DNA of 64,000 bases from Ascochyta rabiei (lineage: Eukaryota; Ascomycota; Dothideomycetes; Pleosporales; Didymellaceae). Below are positions 24,084 to 34,433 of the stretch, one piece after another. The notes beneath the pieces are model-generated. The model did not search any database and had not been told where the DNA came from. It worked only from the letters and a program-made list of their open reading frames with translations. The stretch spans positions 248,001-312,000 of the forward strand of contig NC_082413.1 in assembly GCF_004011695.2 (NCBI RefSeq), read 5' to 3'. The translations under genes and the position numbers were made by a program. Within the stretch, counting starts at the first letter, position 1. The number at the start of each line of letters is the position of its first letter.

Positions 24084-26156
24084 ATGGACCGCAGCATAAG
24101 AGATAGCTCTGACCTTCTTGCACAAAAGCTGGTTCGAGCCTATTCCAATAGCCTCAAAATGGAACACGACAATAATCCCAAGGACGATACTGGGCGTCGG
24201 AAGCTCGAAGACGCCTTTGTTGAAGAGACTGAATGTGAAGAAGCTTTGACAGCCCTCTTCCAGAGCCCGTCTCCAAGGTTTGCTTGTACAAGCAACCACA
24301 AGGCTTCTAGCTATGCTAACTCGAGCTGTAGCTCTCGTGTTCCGCCCGAGCTTCAAGAGGAGTATGATAAACTGAAAGCTACGATGGAGAAGTTCAAATC
24401 CACTTTCCCGGATATTGCTGGTGGCGATGTGCCTCTGAAGTCTGTCTCTTGGGCTTCTTTGCATCAAACTGTTTCGAACCTGCAAACTCTCCACAAGAAA
24501 AGATCGGGCAAAGCGAAGAAAGGGTTTCACGAAGTTTGCGCAACCATCGGTAGCCACTTGACTTTCCTGAAGCTTATTCCCCAGGGCGAAAACTATACAG
24601 CACCGATTTGTGGATCTCTAGAGCTTATCGTGAAGGTGGGATCTTCCGCACGCTTTACATGTGAGTACTGACAAACAGCTCAGGCATCTGCGAGGTATGG
24701 ACAAATCGGTGAAGACTTCGCTACTGCCATGCAAGAGATTGACGACATTGTTGGGTCAGTGGAGCGAGAAATTTCTCTGGACCAAGATCACGCAATAATC
24801 AAGTCGAGTATCGTGTTGTCCTGTCGCATCATCGAGTTTGTAGCCATGCCACTGAGGTGGCTCACTCAAAGCTCTCTGAAACGAGTGTTTACCTCATTCA
24901 ACGAGAACTACTCCAGCGAGTATCAAGGTCAAATCGACGAGATCAGGCGTATTTCCGAACATATTCAACGGGTCAGTGCATTTCTTTCTGCGAGAAGAAT
25001 CAAGGATATGTCCCGGATGGAACCCGAGCTGAAAAGACTTGTACACATAACGAACTCGCTCCATACAAAGTACTACGAGGAAAAGGAAGAAAGAACCGCA
25101 CTTGCCAAACAAGTCGGGGAGCAGATAGAGCGTAAGCTGCTGGACCACCAAAAGGAGTGGAAGGCAAGCTTCGTGACGCTAGCAGATGACTTCTTGAGAA
25201 GGATTGACCCCTCCGTTGGCGTGCCTATAAAACAAATCCTGGACAGAGGGGCACAGGACTTTGTGGAGGACAAGATGGTGTCAGAAAGGCCAAACCATAA
25301 CCGTCCCGGAATTCAGCCTCTTTCGATGAGCGTGGACGGCTCCTCGTCAGAAGACCAGCCTTGCGAGACAGCTTACAGAACCGCCTGCGAAGTGAAGGAA
25401 GCCTCAGATGCTCTGACCAAATACTTCGACTTTAACCAGATCGTTCCCGAGATGGCAGATGAAAACATGTTCGTGGAGGGCGAGGTCGCTCGGCGCCTAC
25501 ACCAATGGACAGCTGACGCGTCGGCTCCAGTCTTGGGTATATTCGGACCGCCCGTGGCATCGTATGGAAACACAGCTCGACTGCTGACTTTGCACTACGT
25601 TCGAGCAGCCAACAGCGCAAGAATGCCGTGCCTCTCATACTTCTGTGACATCCCACATGAACCTCCGCCGCCGAACAGATTGCGCGAGACCATAGGAACA
25701 GTGCAGTTACTCTATGCGTTATTGCATCAGCTTGTGAGCTATCTTCCGGCGCAACTACCAGCCAGTCCAGAATTTGACCATGAGCGATTTGAGTCCCTAG
25801 ATGGGACCTTGCAAACTTGGGATGCAGCATTGTCATTATTTGAAGATTTGCTCATGGTGGCCGAGCCTGCCTATCTTTTGTTTGCAATTCATGGCCTCGA
25901 GATGCTCGAGCATGAAGTTACCATGCCGCGTCTGAACTCTTTGTTGAAGTCACTACGGCAACCACTCGGTACAGAAACGAGGCAAGGACCCCACCTGAAA
26001 GTGTTGTTCGTGACGTCTGGCATATCGGAGCTTCTGAGCGAGGAACTGAGTGTGGATGAGATGTGTGACATCTCTCGAGGTAGTGCGGGGCGAAGGCCAG
26101 GACATTCAGGAAGAGGGAGACGTAGGTTAGACGACCTCGATTTTCACGAGAAGTAG
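24084..26156 (+). CDS. DUF7708-type protein with degenerate STAND NTPase
   Basis: Two exons, 24084-24635 and 24684-26156, give 674 residues across a 48-nt intron (GTGGGA...CTGAC...CTCAG). The segment SWASLHQTVSNLQTLHKK...PICGSLELIVKASARYGQI (about 130-195) has the pattern of the DUF7708 domain found at the N-terminus of fungal NACHT/ankyrin STAND proteins. A helical, coiled-coil-rich region covers about 230-370. The NTPase-like region begins near 467 with GIFGPPVASYGNTARLL, where a P-loop GxxGxGK[ST] would be expected. The Walker B equivalent near 580 reads LLFAIHGLEMLE instead of hhhhDGLDEL. There is no ankyrin, TPR or WD array; the protein ends in an Arg/Gly-rich tail. Nucleotide binding is therefore doubtful. 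Family identity rests on my recognition of the pattern. Confidence 0.8.
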
Positions 26157-26926
26157 GTTGTGCACTGGCGTGCAGCAGTACAAGTTACGTCACGTCAATT
26201 GCAGTACCAGCATCGTATATAGCGTACCCCTGTTTGTGGGGCATGGCCGTCTTCAATACGGACCTTGGATTTGCTTTTCTTTGCACTGTAGTCTGTACAT
26301 GTTCCTCCACTTGCATACCCGTACAGTATGACGTTTCAGTTCCCATGCCCTCGCTCTTTCAGTTCCTCTCGTTCCAATTGAACGGTCAACGTACACTCTT
26401 ATCCTGATAATCAGCTCATCGAACCCCTCCCATCACTCCACCAAAGTCTCGAATCCTTAGCAAACCAGCCTTACACTCTCAACTACCGCATACCCATTCT
26501 CCCCATCATCAACTCGATGAGTCTCGTATCACAGTCCCTGGAATTACTGCCCCCGGCTTCAATGGATGTGCTTGCCGCGCTCGGTTCGATCTTGTCAGCC
26601 CACGCGTCTGCGGATATAAGAACGGTGGTGGTGGCTGCTGGCTCGGAAACCAAACATCGTGTCACCAGGCTTATCCAGCATGTCGGTTAGACCAGTATGC
26701 TGGAATGCGGCAATTACATTGCTGCTCGTCGCTTGTGACGTCCAAGGGCACCTGAGTCTTCTCTAAAGGAAAGCTGTAGTTAGGACCGTTGGGAACAAGC
26801 ATGTGCATGGACAGCAGGTGAACAAAAAATTCACTACGAGTGTCTATGTATGCGACCGCTGCCTCTTCGTGCGCTGAAAGCTTTCAGGTCGGCACAAAAC
26901 TTCTGACCGAGAGGCCATGTCCCTCT
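26157..26926. other. Convergent intergenic region with a coding-like segment
   Basis: The gap separates the 3' ends of the STAND-like gene and the TLC-domain gene. Most of it holds nothing recognisable. The interval 26382-26690 is open on plus and looks like protein-coding sequence; it is listed separately as a low-confidence candidate. Confidence 0.45.
26382..26690 (+). other. Coding-like segment, possible small gene or exon remnant
   Basis: One plus frame is open from 26382 to TAG 26688-26690. It reads as an amphipathic helical protein, for example NQLIEPLPSLHQSLESLA and then MSLVSQSLELLPPASMDVLA. The first in-frame ATG is at 26517, which would give 57 residues. An in-frame ATG at 26328 is separated from it by TGA 26379-26381. 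I could not join it to the STAND-like gene by a convincing intron, and no family is recognised. It may be a small gene, a 3' exon of a mis-split gene, or a relic. A second frame is also open over part of it, which weakens the case. Confidence 0.3.
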
Positions 26927-28189
26927 TCACCCTCTCTTCCGTGTGCTAGTCCGGCTCCTGACCTCCCTCCCCTCGACCTCCAGATGCGTCGTCTTCTTCT
27001 CGACCTTGATAACCTCGCCTTCCCCGTTGATTCCAAAGTGCTCCGGCACAAGCACGCCCTCGGGCCCGACGCCCGGCGTTCCAACATGAATGCCCTCAAT
27101 CATCACCTTCTCGTTCTCGGGGATATTGATGTGCGATGGCTTCTCGGCGCGTCTCGTGCCAAGCGGTGGGTCGAAGCGCTTGCGCAGCGTTTCGATCATC
27201 TTGGCAAACCAGAACCAGTTCAGGCCGTTGAGGACGAGGTTCGAGGCTAGGTATGCGAATGCCAACCACAGCGGTACAGCCTGCCCGTCTGCAAATTGCA
27301 AGATGTCTGTTCGCTCGGTCGCGCCCGCATCGATAGCGGTGGCGTTGTCGAAGCTCTTGATGCCTGGATCGAGAAAGGTGACGGGACCGGCGTTGTATGC
27401 GGCCCAGACGTCATTGAAGACGCGGATGGACTGGTACGAGCCCCAGAAGAGGCGGCAGGACATGAATGTCAGGAGGAGCAGGACGCCGTTTATCAGTTGG
27501 AGCTTAGAGCCGGTGAGGTTGAGTTTGTCGCAGAACCAGTGGATGTTGAGGAAGGGAGAGGAAAGCTCGTAAAGGATGAACGTCGGGGCGTAGAAGTTTA
27601 CGAAGGGGCGCTGTCAAACCACATCAGCATAGCTCTTGCTCGATCTCGGCGTGTGGTGCCTCTCGTGAATCAAGGTCATTGGTGGGAAGAACACAAAAAT
27701 ACTCACGAAGCCCAGACTAAACACGCAGAGCGCACTCATAGCATGAAACAGCATGCCCACTCCAAAGATCCTCACATTCTGCACCGTGATCACCAAGTCC
27801 CACAGGAAGTAACCTCCCGCAAACGCCTGAATCAGCCCGCCGCCGCCCGTATATCCGTGCACCCTCTCCACCTCTCCCATGGCACTTCTCTCCTCGTCCT
27901 TCCAGATCACCCACAACGCAAGACCACATATGATGGTGGACTGCACAAAGGACACAATGTGCACGTCCCAGTTGAGCTTGGTGCGCGCGTTGAAGGCAGG
28001 GTAGATGCGCGGGAAGAAGTAGCGGCTTAGCGCGGGCGAGACGTATTTGTTGGTGATGTGGTAGAGCGCGTATGCAAGAGCTACTTCGTGGAAGTGCAAA
28101 GGAAGCGTGCGCAGGTGCAGAAAGTCGGCGAGGGGTTCGACATGTTTGAGGACATACTCAGGGCAGGCAAGAGGGAAGGGGTCGTGCAT
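26927..28189 (-). CDS. TLC-domain multi-pass membrane protein
   Basis: Two exons on minus, 28189-27707 and 27610-26927, join across a 96-nt intron (GTGAGT...TTTGACAG) to give 388 residues. The protein has about seven hydrophobic segments, including TIICGLALWVIW, FAGGYFLWDLVITVQNVRIF, LFHAMSALCVFSLGF and LASNLVLNGLNWFWFAKMI. The order and the H-x-x-S-A-like FHAMSALCVF motif fit the TRAM/LAG1/CLN8 (TLC) fold in its non-ceramide-synthase branch (TMEM56/FLD-like). Members are ER or plasma-membrane proteins linked to lipid homeostasis. The last 60 residues form a hydrophilic tail (HINIPENEKVMIEGIHVG) ending in basic residues. Reading through the intron gives a different C-terminus for exon 1, which I rejected because exon 2 continues the TLC pattern. 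Confidence 0.88.
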
Positions 28190-28808
28190 CGCGGAGGTGG
28201 ATGTGGTGTGGCGGATGTGGTGTGGTGGAGCGGTGCGGTAGGGTCACTGGTGGGCGTGTAGGTGTGATGGGAGAATGTGGAGCGTTGTCGTGTGGGGAGT
28301 TTGGTAGCGCAAGTGGGTCCGCGGGTGTGAGGGGATAAGAGAGCAACTTTGGTGTGGAGAAGCTGCAGAGATGTCTATGAAGACGCTGGCAAAGGCGAAA
28401 GGAGGAGGGGGGAGGGGAGGAAGACTGGGCGGCGGTGTGTTGATGTTGCCTGGTGATGTCGAGGTGCATGTGCCGTGCCCTTGAGATGCCGGAGGACGGC
28501 CAACCTGGGACCACCTCCGAGACTTAGCGAGCCATGATCCAGGCTGCGCCAACGACTCTCATCAGCGCTGTCGCGTGCAACGCGTCTCGTCGTATGCTCA
28601 AGGTGTGAAAGTCACGAAAACACGTCATGTCTGACTCACTTGGCATTTGCATGTCGGACGTTTCGCAAGGCGTCATCCTGGCAGCCGTCAGACCAACTCT
28701 ATTGATTCGAGTGTTTCACGAATGAACGTCATGTCGTCTCCAAGGACGTCAGGCCTAAGAATATGGGCATCAAGAAACAAGACTACAACAACACTACGCA
28801 TCGGGCGA
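28190..28808. other. Intergenic region with purine/pyrimidine-skewed tract
   Basis: The region between the TLC gene start and the stop of the next minus-strand gene. From 28200 to 28450 the plus strand is G-rich and purine-skewed (for example GGAGGAGGGGGGAGGGGAGG near 28401), which on the gene's own strand is the CT-rich leader typical of fungal promoters. No gene recognised. Confidence 0.5.
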
Positions 28809-30032
28809 TCAGTATAGGTCTAGGTTGATGTTGCGCTTCAACCAGCAAGCTTTGCACATATCGCCCCGCAACTTCTCCGCGTATGCCTCGAGAAATACAG
28901 CGCCAACATAAGAAGTTCGCTCGATCTTATCAAGCAGCCCGTAGAAATCCTGCAGCGTTTTGTAGCTCACAATGCGCCTACGATGGTCGAAGTATGAGGG
29001 AAAGCTAAGCGGTTTCGCCACGGTAGCACCCTCCGCTTGTTCTCTAAAAGCTGTCAACTTGCTCTTGCTTGGTTCGCCGACTTTCTTCAAGGTGTAGGGA
29101 GGTGTAGGTATGCCAAACGCTGGTTGACTCTTCAGAGGCGGCGAGTCTGTGAGATCGATTGTCTCGGGCTCGGCTGTCTTGCGGCCGGTTGACCTTTTCT
29201 CCAGGCCGTCCTCACGCAGCTTCAAGGCGTTTGGTACCGCCTTTTCGACCTCCCCACCGAGCATCTTTTGCATATCCAACTGCGTGCCTATCCACAGCGC
29301 CCAGGTAGTCTCGGTAATGTTCTCGGTCATGAAGATGTACTTGAACGCCATCTTCATCTCGTAATCGTTCTGATAGGGGTAGAAGCTGTTTGTTCGACTG
29401 TTCTTTCCACCTGGCACCTGCTCAGGGTCTTCAATAAATGGATCCAGAATTCCTAGTTCGTAGTTGACGGCCCAATTTAATTCCTCGTTCAAACTCTTGT
29501 CGTGGATAGATGTCGATTTGTCGTGCCATGACAGACGCTCTGCAACCAGGAATACCTTCCGCGCATGGGGCGTCACCTTGCGCTCTTTTAGACATACTGG
29601 GCACAATAGAGACTTTCCCTCCGCATGTTCTGGCCGATGATGCAGTCTGAACCACGAGTCATACGGTAAGAGGCCGAGTGGGTAGGGAACCCAGTGGAAG
29701 TCCTGACATAGCCGACTGGCAGGGTGAGACGCATGTCGAACAGCAGGCTTATATGGTGTGCCCCAAGGAATAGTCGAGGACGGCACAGAACTCCCAAAGA
29801 GGGACGTATGCGGTGCCCCAGCTTGGGACAGCACATTTGAGATTTCAACCTCGGCTGGCAAATGTGCTGGTGCTCGAGTCTGTGTATTTGCGGGTGATTT
29901 GCTGTATATAGATCTGAGTGTTAATTCCTGTAATGGTTCGTGTGATGAGCTGGATAATTTTACACGTGAAAGGTGCGCATGTTGTGCATCTTGCGGAGTG
30001 GTGGACGTGGGATGCTGCTGTGGTTGCTGCAT
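28809..30032 (-). CDS. Uncharacterised protein with paired CxxC motifs and a SUMO-interaction-like motif
   Basis: Conservative model: single exon from the ATG at 30032, 407 residues. The N-terminal 140 residues are Ser/Pro/His-rich and probably disordered. A structured part begins near FHWVPYPLGLLPYDSWFRLHHR and includes LCPVCLKER (about 142-150) and, near the C-terminus, MCKACWLKR (about 390). These two CxxC pairs could bind one zinc ion together. Between them TIDLTDSP (about 290) has the form of a SUMO-interaction motif (hydrophobic-D-L-T-D). No named family is recognised. The frame stays open upstream of 30032 to about 30164 without an ATG. An alternative first exon at 30175-30111 (MASNLRNGQQ...) would join in frame, but only across a 41-nt intron, which is short for this genome. 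Confidence 0.7.
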   Translation of the reverse strand: MQQPQQHPTSTTPQDAQHAHLSRVKLSSSSHEPLQELTLRSIYSKSPANTQTRAPAHLPAEVEISNVLSQAGAPHTSLFGSSVPSSTIPWGTPYKPAVRHASHPASRLCQDFHWVPYPLGLLPYDSWFRLHHRPEHAEGKSLLCPVCLKERKVTPHARKVFLVAERLSWHDKSTSIHDKSLNEELNWAVNYELGILDPFIEDPEQVPGGKNSRTNSFYPYQNDYEMKMAFKYIFMTENITETTWALWIGTQLDMQKMLGGEVEKAVPNALKLREDGLEKRSTGRKTAEPETIDLTDSPPLKSQPAFGIPTPPYTLKKVGEPSKSKLTAFREQAEGATVAKPLSFPSYFDHRRRIVSYKTLQDFYGLLDKIERTSYVGAVFLEAYAEKLRGDMCKACWLKRNINLDLY

Positions 30033-30434
30033 GTCCGCAAGAGGAGCTCTTGCTAGCTGAGGTTTGGGCCTCGATTGTGTTCCACGTGTCTCAACGACAC
30101 CGGCTCTCACAGATTTGAGAGCTGTTGAAGTTTCCCAGTTCGAGTCTGCTGCCCGTTTCGCAAATTAGAAGCCATGTTGGAAAGTGTAAAGACAGATATG
30201 ATGCGTGCGGGACATCATGCTCAAGAATCAGCAGGGGATGTGCATGTCATCCTCCAGTTAACCAGATGATCTTGGCGTGACTAGAGACTTCTACACGGTT
30301 GGGGTGAAGGAGACGCGACATGACGCGCCGTGTGACAGGGATCGTTGCGCCGCTAGTGATGTCTCGCCAAAAAAGTTCCGAGGCGGAAGCTACGACGGAC
30401 CCATGCATCGCCTGATCGTTCCTTCCACGACACG
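30033..30434. other. Divergent promoter region
   Basis: About 400 bp between the uncharacterised CxxC protein (minus) and the seryl-tRNA synthetase gene (plus). It may contain a short first exon of the minus-strand gene near 30111-30175. No other feature seen. Confidence 0.45.
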
Positions 30435-31931
30435 ATGAAAGCAATTAGGAGGGCCGTCGTGGGCCGTCAAGCTTCACGATCAATCCGTTCACCCTGGACA
30501 AGACTCGACATGCCAGGCACTGCACGCCGCGCCTTCACCAAACCCGCATTCGCGCCGAAGCCGATCATCGACATCAAGCACATCCGTCAAGCCCCTGGCC
30601 TGTACGAGCAGAACTGCATAGACCGCAACTATGCTGCACACAGCAAGAACTCTTGGCGCATCATTGAGCTCCACGAGCAATGGCTGGCCCTCCAGCAGAG
30701 CGCTCGCGACCTCCGGTCACGGAACAAGCAGCTGCGCGACCAGATAGCGAAGGGTGGGGCAGAGAGGGAGAAGGCACTTGGTGAGGCAAAAGCCATGAAG
30801 GCAGAGCTTAGTCAGATTGAGGCAAAGGAAACACAACTGCAGGATGAGATCGAAGGGCTGGCACAGGATCTGCCAAACCTTAGCAGTACGCACACACCTG
30901 TTGGCAACAATGCTGCGTTGATCGACTACATTGGCGAACACCCCGAGCCCGACCCGTCGAAACCGACACGCATGTGGAAGTCTCACGTAGACATTGGCCA
31001 GCAGTTGGGGATTCTGGACTTTGCAGGTGCATCGCAAACATCAGGCTGGGGGTGGTACTTTCTCGTCGGCGACGGGGCCATGCTAGAGCAAGCCCTCGTA
31101 CAGTATGCCCTGAGCGTGGCCAGGAGCAAAGGCTGGAAGGTAGTGGCGCCGCCGTCACTGGTCTATACGCACATCGCCTCCGCATGCGGCTTCCAGCCAC
31201 GAGATCAGAACGGCGAGCAGCAAGTCTATGCCATTGAGCAGTCAGAGAAAGACAGGGCTAAGCCACAACTCGCTCTAGCTGGAACTGCAGAGATCCCACT
31301 AGCTGGTATGAAAGCCAATACCGTCTTGAACGAGTCTGAACTTCCTCTCAAGACAGTCGGTGTGAGCAGATGCTACAGAGCCGAAGCTGGTGCTCGAGGA
31401 GCGGATACAAAGGGCTTGTACCGCGTACACGAGTTCACCAAAGTCGAGATGTTTGCTTGGACGGCACCAGACCAGGCCGGAGATGATCACTTCACTGCAA
31501 CGGATGCCTCGAGTTCAGAGACGGTCTTCGAGGAGATGCTGGGCATGCAGCACGAGATTCTTAGTGCGCTCGGTCTTCACTGCCGCATCCTGGAGATGCC
31601 CACGACCGACCTCGGTGCGAGTGCGATCAGGAAACGCGATATCGAGGCATTCTTCCCGTCTCGACGGTCGATCGACGACGGCTGGGGTGAAGTGACGTCG
31701 ACATCGATGTGCACAGACTACCAGAGTCGACGACTGCACACTCGCCTGCGCACTGCAAACGCCAACAAGCTGGAATTCCCTTTCACACTGAACGGCACGG
31801 CGCTCGCAGTGCCGCGGGTGCTGGCAGCCATCTTGGAAAATCATTGGAACGAAGAGAGCGCAACTATCAAGATACCGCCGGTCTTGCAGCCGTTCATGGG
31901 AGGGCAGACTACGATCGCAAAACAAGTGTAG
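30435..31931 (+). CDS. DIA4: Seryl-tRNA synthetase, mitochondrial
   Basis: Intronless, 498 residues. It charges tRNA-Ser with serine in mitochondria. The first 35 residues are basic and Ser/Arg-rich (MKAIRRAVVGRQASRSIRS), which fits a mitochondrial presequence. A long two-helix coiled coil follows (about 75-150, rich in Lys/Glu/Gln), typical of the SerRS tRNA-binding arm. The class II catalytic core shows motif 2 around 312-345 (SRCYRAEAGARGADTKGLYR, then HEFTKVEMF) and motif 3 around 433-470 (LNGTALAVPRVLAAILE). Length and presequence favour the organellar enzyme (yeast Dia4) over the cytosolic one. Confidence 0.94.
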   Translation: MKAIRRAVVGRQASRSIRSPWTRLDMPGTARRAFTKPAFAPKPIIDIKHIRQAPGLYEQNCIDRNYAAHSKNSWRIIELHEQWLALQQSARDLRSRNKQLRDQIAKGGAEREKALGEAKAMKAELSQIEAKETQLQDEIEGLAQDLPNLSSTHTPVGNNAALIDYIGEHPEPDPSKPTRMWKSHVDIGQQLGILDFAGASQTSGWGWYFLVGDGAMLEQALVQYALSVARSKGWKVVAPPSLVYTHIASACGFQPRDQNGEQQVYAIEQSEKDRAKPQLALAGTAEIPLAGMKANTVLNESELPLKTVGVSRCYRAEAGARGADTKGLYRVHEFTKVEMFAWTAPDQAGDDHFTATDASSSETVFEEMLGMQHEILSALGLHCRILEMPTTDLGASAIRKRDIEAFFPSRRSIDDGWGEVTSTSMCTDYQSRRLHTRLRTANANKLEFPFTLNGTALAVPRVLAAILENHWNEESATIKIPPVLQPFMGGQTTIAKQV

Positions 31932-32679
31932 CACCGGAATTGTGTCGACGGAAGCACGTGTACGATACTGTCCATACCCACTGTATATTATCGAAGGCGA
32001 CGACCATCAAGACGCAGGAGGTGTGCCTGTTTGCAACAATGCACCGATGGCCCACACCTGACCACACCTGCCCTGCATTTGCCGTCACGTCGTCCAGTCG
32101 CGTGGCGCGCCTGTGCGGTGCACGGTTTCGCCGCCGAGGCTGATTCAAGATCAGAGCGGTGGCCGGCCATCGATTGGCTGCGAGCGGTTGAGCATGCATG
32201 GGATCACTGCATGCAGCGAGCAAGAACAGGTGCGCGCGCCACACCCACTCCTGGGCGACGCAGCACGTCTGCTGAAACGCTTCTCTGCCCTGTCTCCTCA
32301 AAAGCGAGCAGCTCGTCAGTCTGCGCGTGTTCCCGCTGGTCCACTTGCACTTCCATGCCGTGCCAGTGTTGGTGGGGTCTTCGTCTTGAGTGGGCCTAGA
32401 CTAGCGGACCAGCCTTCTCTGCTATCAACAAACATCCTTGAGCCGCACCAACAAGCCGGCGCCGTGCAGCCACCTCCCACCTCTTTCGACGCGCCCCTCC
32501 TTGCTGTCGAGGTGTGACAAGCCTCCAGCCATCTCGGCCGTCGCAGCGTGAGGGCGCATCGTGAAGTCGACCAACACTGTCTGTACCAGCGCCAGCGCCA
32601 ACGCCAACACCGACACTCACACCACTTGTCGCACTCGCTGTCTCCGTCGCCGTTGCAGTCGCAGTCGCAGTCGCAGCGC
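31932..32679. other. Intergenic region, promoter and leader of the BTB gene
   Basis: 748 bp with no supported gene. Open frames on both strands are GC-rich shadows. The last 25 bp before ATG 32680 are a short hexamer repeat, GCAGTC repeated (32655-32676), in the 5' UTR. Confidence 0.5.
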
Positions 32680-34237
32680 ATGGTTTCCTACCCAGACTCC
32701 CAGGTTGGGAGCGCCGTCAGCGCCGAGCGCTCCAGCTCGCTCACCATCCGCCGTCCGCCCTCGGCCGCCTCGCATTCCTCACGCACATCCACCATCCGGC
32801 GACACCGCCCACACCGCTCGGGCGGGTCCAGCTACGGAGGGAGCAGCGTCGGGCCGCAAAACGAGTTTCCAGTCTTTACACACACGGGCGATGTCGAAAT
32901 CCTAGTCAGCAACGGGCGCAAGGAGAACCGCTACCTGCTGCACAAGCTGATCCTCACGCAATGCTCGGGCTTCTTCGAGGCTGGCACCAGCGAGGAGTGG
33001 TCGGGCGCTGCAGAGTGCAGTGTGGCGCAGAACATGAGCGCAGCCGCGCTGGCCAGGAATCCCTCAGGCTCGCGGCAGGATAGGAAGAGATGGCGCTACG
33101 AGCTGGACTGGGGCGGCGGCGACGACGACCTGCCCATGCTGGTGCAAAAGGTGCGACCAAGCCATCCACTAGACGCGAATGCACACTGACAAGGCGCAGA
33201 GAGCCCAGCCCGCACTCAGCACAATGTTCAGCGGCGATGGCACACACCCACCTCCCGCGCGCAACAAGCCTATAGCCCCTTCGTCAGGCTTCCTCCGCAG
33301 CATGACCAACATCTCCACCGCCCAACTCTCCACCTCGACGCCCGCTCCCACACCCGCCGATCCTGACGACTCCACCTTCCGCGACTACGACAACCTCTTC
33401 CGCATCTTCTACAACTACGCACCCGCCCTGGACGCTATAAACATTGCAAACGCTTATGTGGAGTGCAAGGCATTGCTGCAATTGGCCGACATGTATGACG
33501 CTATCGGCGTCATAGGCCCGAGGGTTGACCACCACTTGCTGAGGTTTCAGGGACGGCTGTGGAAGCAGATCGCAAAGTACCCGCCGAGCTACCTCAAACT
33601 CGGCTACATGGCGCGATCCAAGGCTATTTTCGCAGAAGCCATGGTCCACGTTGTCGGGCAGTGGCCTGCCGCTCTCCCACAACTTCGAAATCAGGTCCCA
33701 GACGCAGTGCTAGATCTAATAGAAGACAAGGTTGAGGACATGGACGAGCTGAAGAGCAAAATTGAGGTCAAGCTGTTCAGACTAAGCTTGACAACAAGTC
33801 GAGGCGAGCGCGTAAGCCCGAGCAGCAACTGGCTCGACTGGATGGCCGTGTCGCTCTTCCGCCAGTGGCTCGCTGAAAACACGACGCCGCCGCCAGCTCC
33901 GATCCTCAAAAGCCCTCGCAACGGCCCCGCGACACCGCGTCCAGATCTCTCCGCCAACTTCAACACGGGGCGCGTCTTCCGACTCCTGGGTCAAGGTGGG
34001 CCCAGCTATCTCAACCACGACGAGTGCAAGCGTTTCCTCCGCCTGCAGCACGACCAGTACAACCGTGAGAACCTGAAGCGCTTCGAGCGGCGCATCGAGG
34101 AGGTCAAGAACAAGGCAAAGGACGCTGTCAAACCCCTCATGCGCAACTTCCTCGAACTAGACCTCAGGGAGGGAGGACTGCCGTATTTGACCTGCACGCG
34201 CGTAGATCCGCAGGATTTTCCGTGGGACGAGATATAG
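32680..34237 (+). CDS. BTB/POZ-domain protein with a split BTB fold
   Basis: Two exons, 32680-33150 and 33200-34237, with a 49-nt intron (GTGCGA...CTGACAAGGCGCAG), give 502 residues. The start is the first ATG of the frame; the upstream extension begins only at GTG. After a Ser/Arg-rich N-terminus the BTB strand-helix unit DVEILVSNGRKENRYLLHKL (about 72) is typical, followed by SGFFEAG. The second half of the BTB fold, DYDNLFRIFYNYAP...ECKALLQLADMYDAI, does not appear until about 219-260. The roughly 110 residues between are low-complexity, Ser/Pro-rich and interrupted by the intron. The rest is helical with no Kelch or MATH repeats. BTB proteins without other domains often act as cullin-3 adaptors or dimerisation scaffolds; the role here is unknown. 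Confidence 0.88.
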
Positions 34238-34346
34238 CTAGGTCCGAGATTGAAAGGCTGATGCACGAATACGACGAGATGACGATGATGGTGATTCTAT
34301 GGCAGGACGCGTCTTCACACACGAAGATATTGGTTTACGTTGTTTA

Positions 34347-34369
34347 GATTGGGATTGGGATTGGGATTG
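34347..34369. repeat. Microsatellite, GATTGG unit, about 3.8 copies
   Basis: GATTGG is repeated in tandem, ending with a partial GATTG. It does not match the fungal telomere repeat TTAGGG. Confidence 0.9.
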
Positions 34370-34413
34370 TTTTGGCGCCAGATACCCTTGGATGTTCATA
34401 TTGGCTTTGTCTT

Positions 34414-34433
34414 TGGCTGGCTGGCTGGCTGGC
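34414..34433. repeat. Microsatellite, TGGC unit, five copies
   Basis: Five perfect TGGC units, followed after a few bases by ACGC units at about 34439-34450 and a T-rich tract from 34465. Confidence 0.9.

Noticed and set aside
27614..27706. C-terminal extension of the first TLC exon (VSIFVFFPPMTL...)
   Set aside because: It is the intron read in frame; exon 2 continues the membrane-protein pattern after a TTTGACAG acceptor.
34347..34369. Telomere-like repeat
   Set aside because: The unit is GATTGG, not TTAGGG, only about four copies, and it is interior to the sequence.
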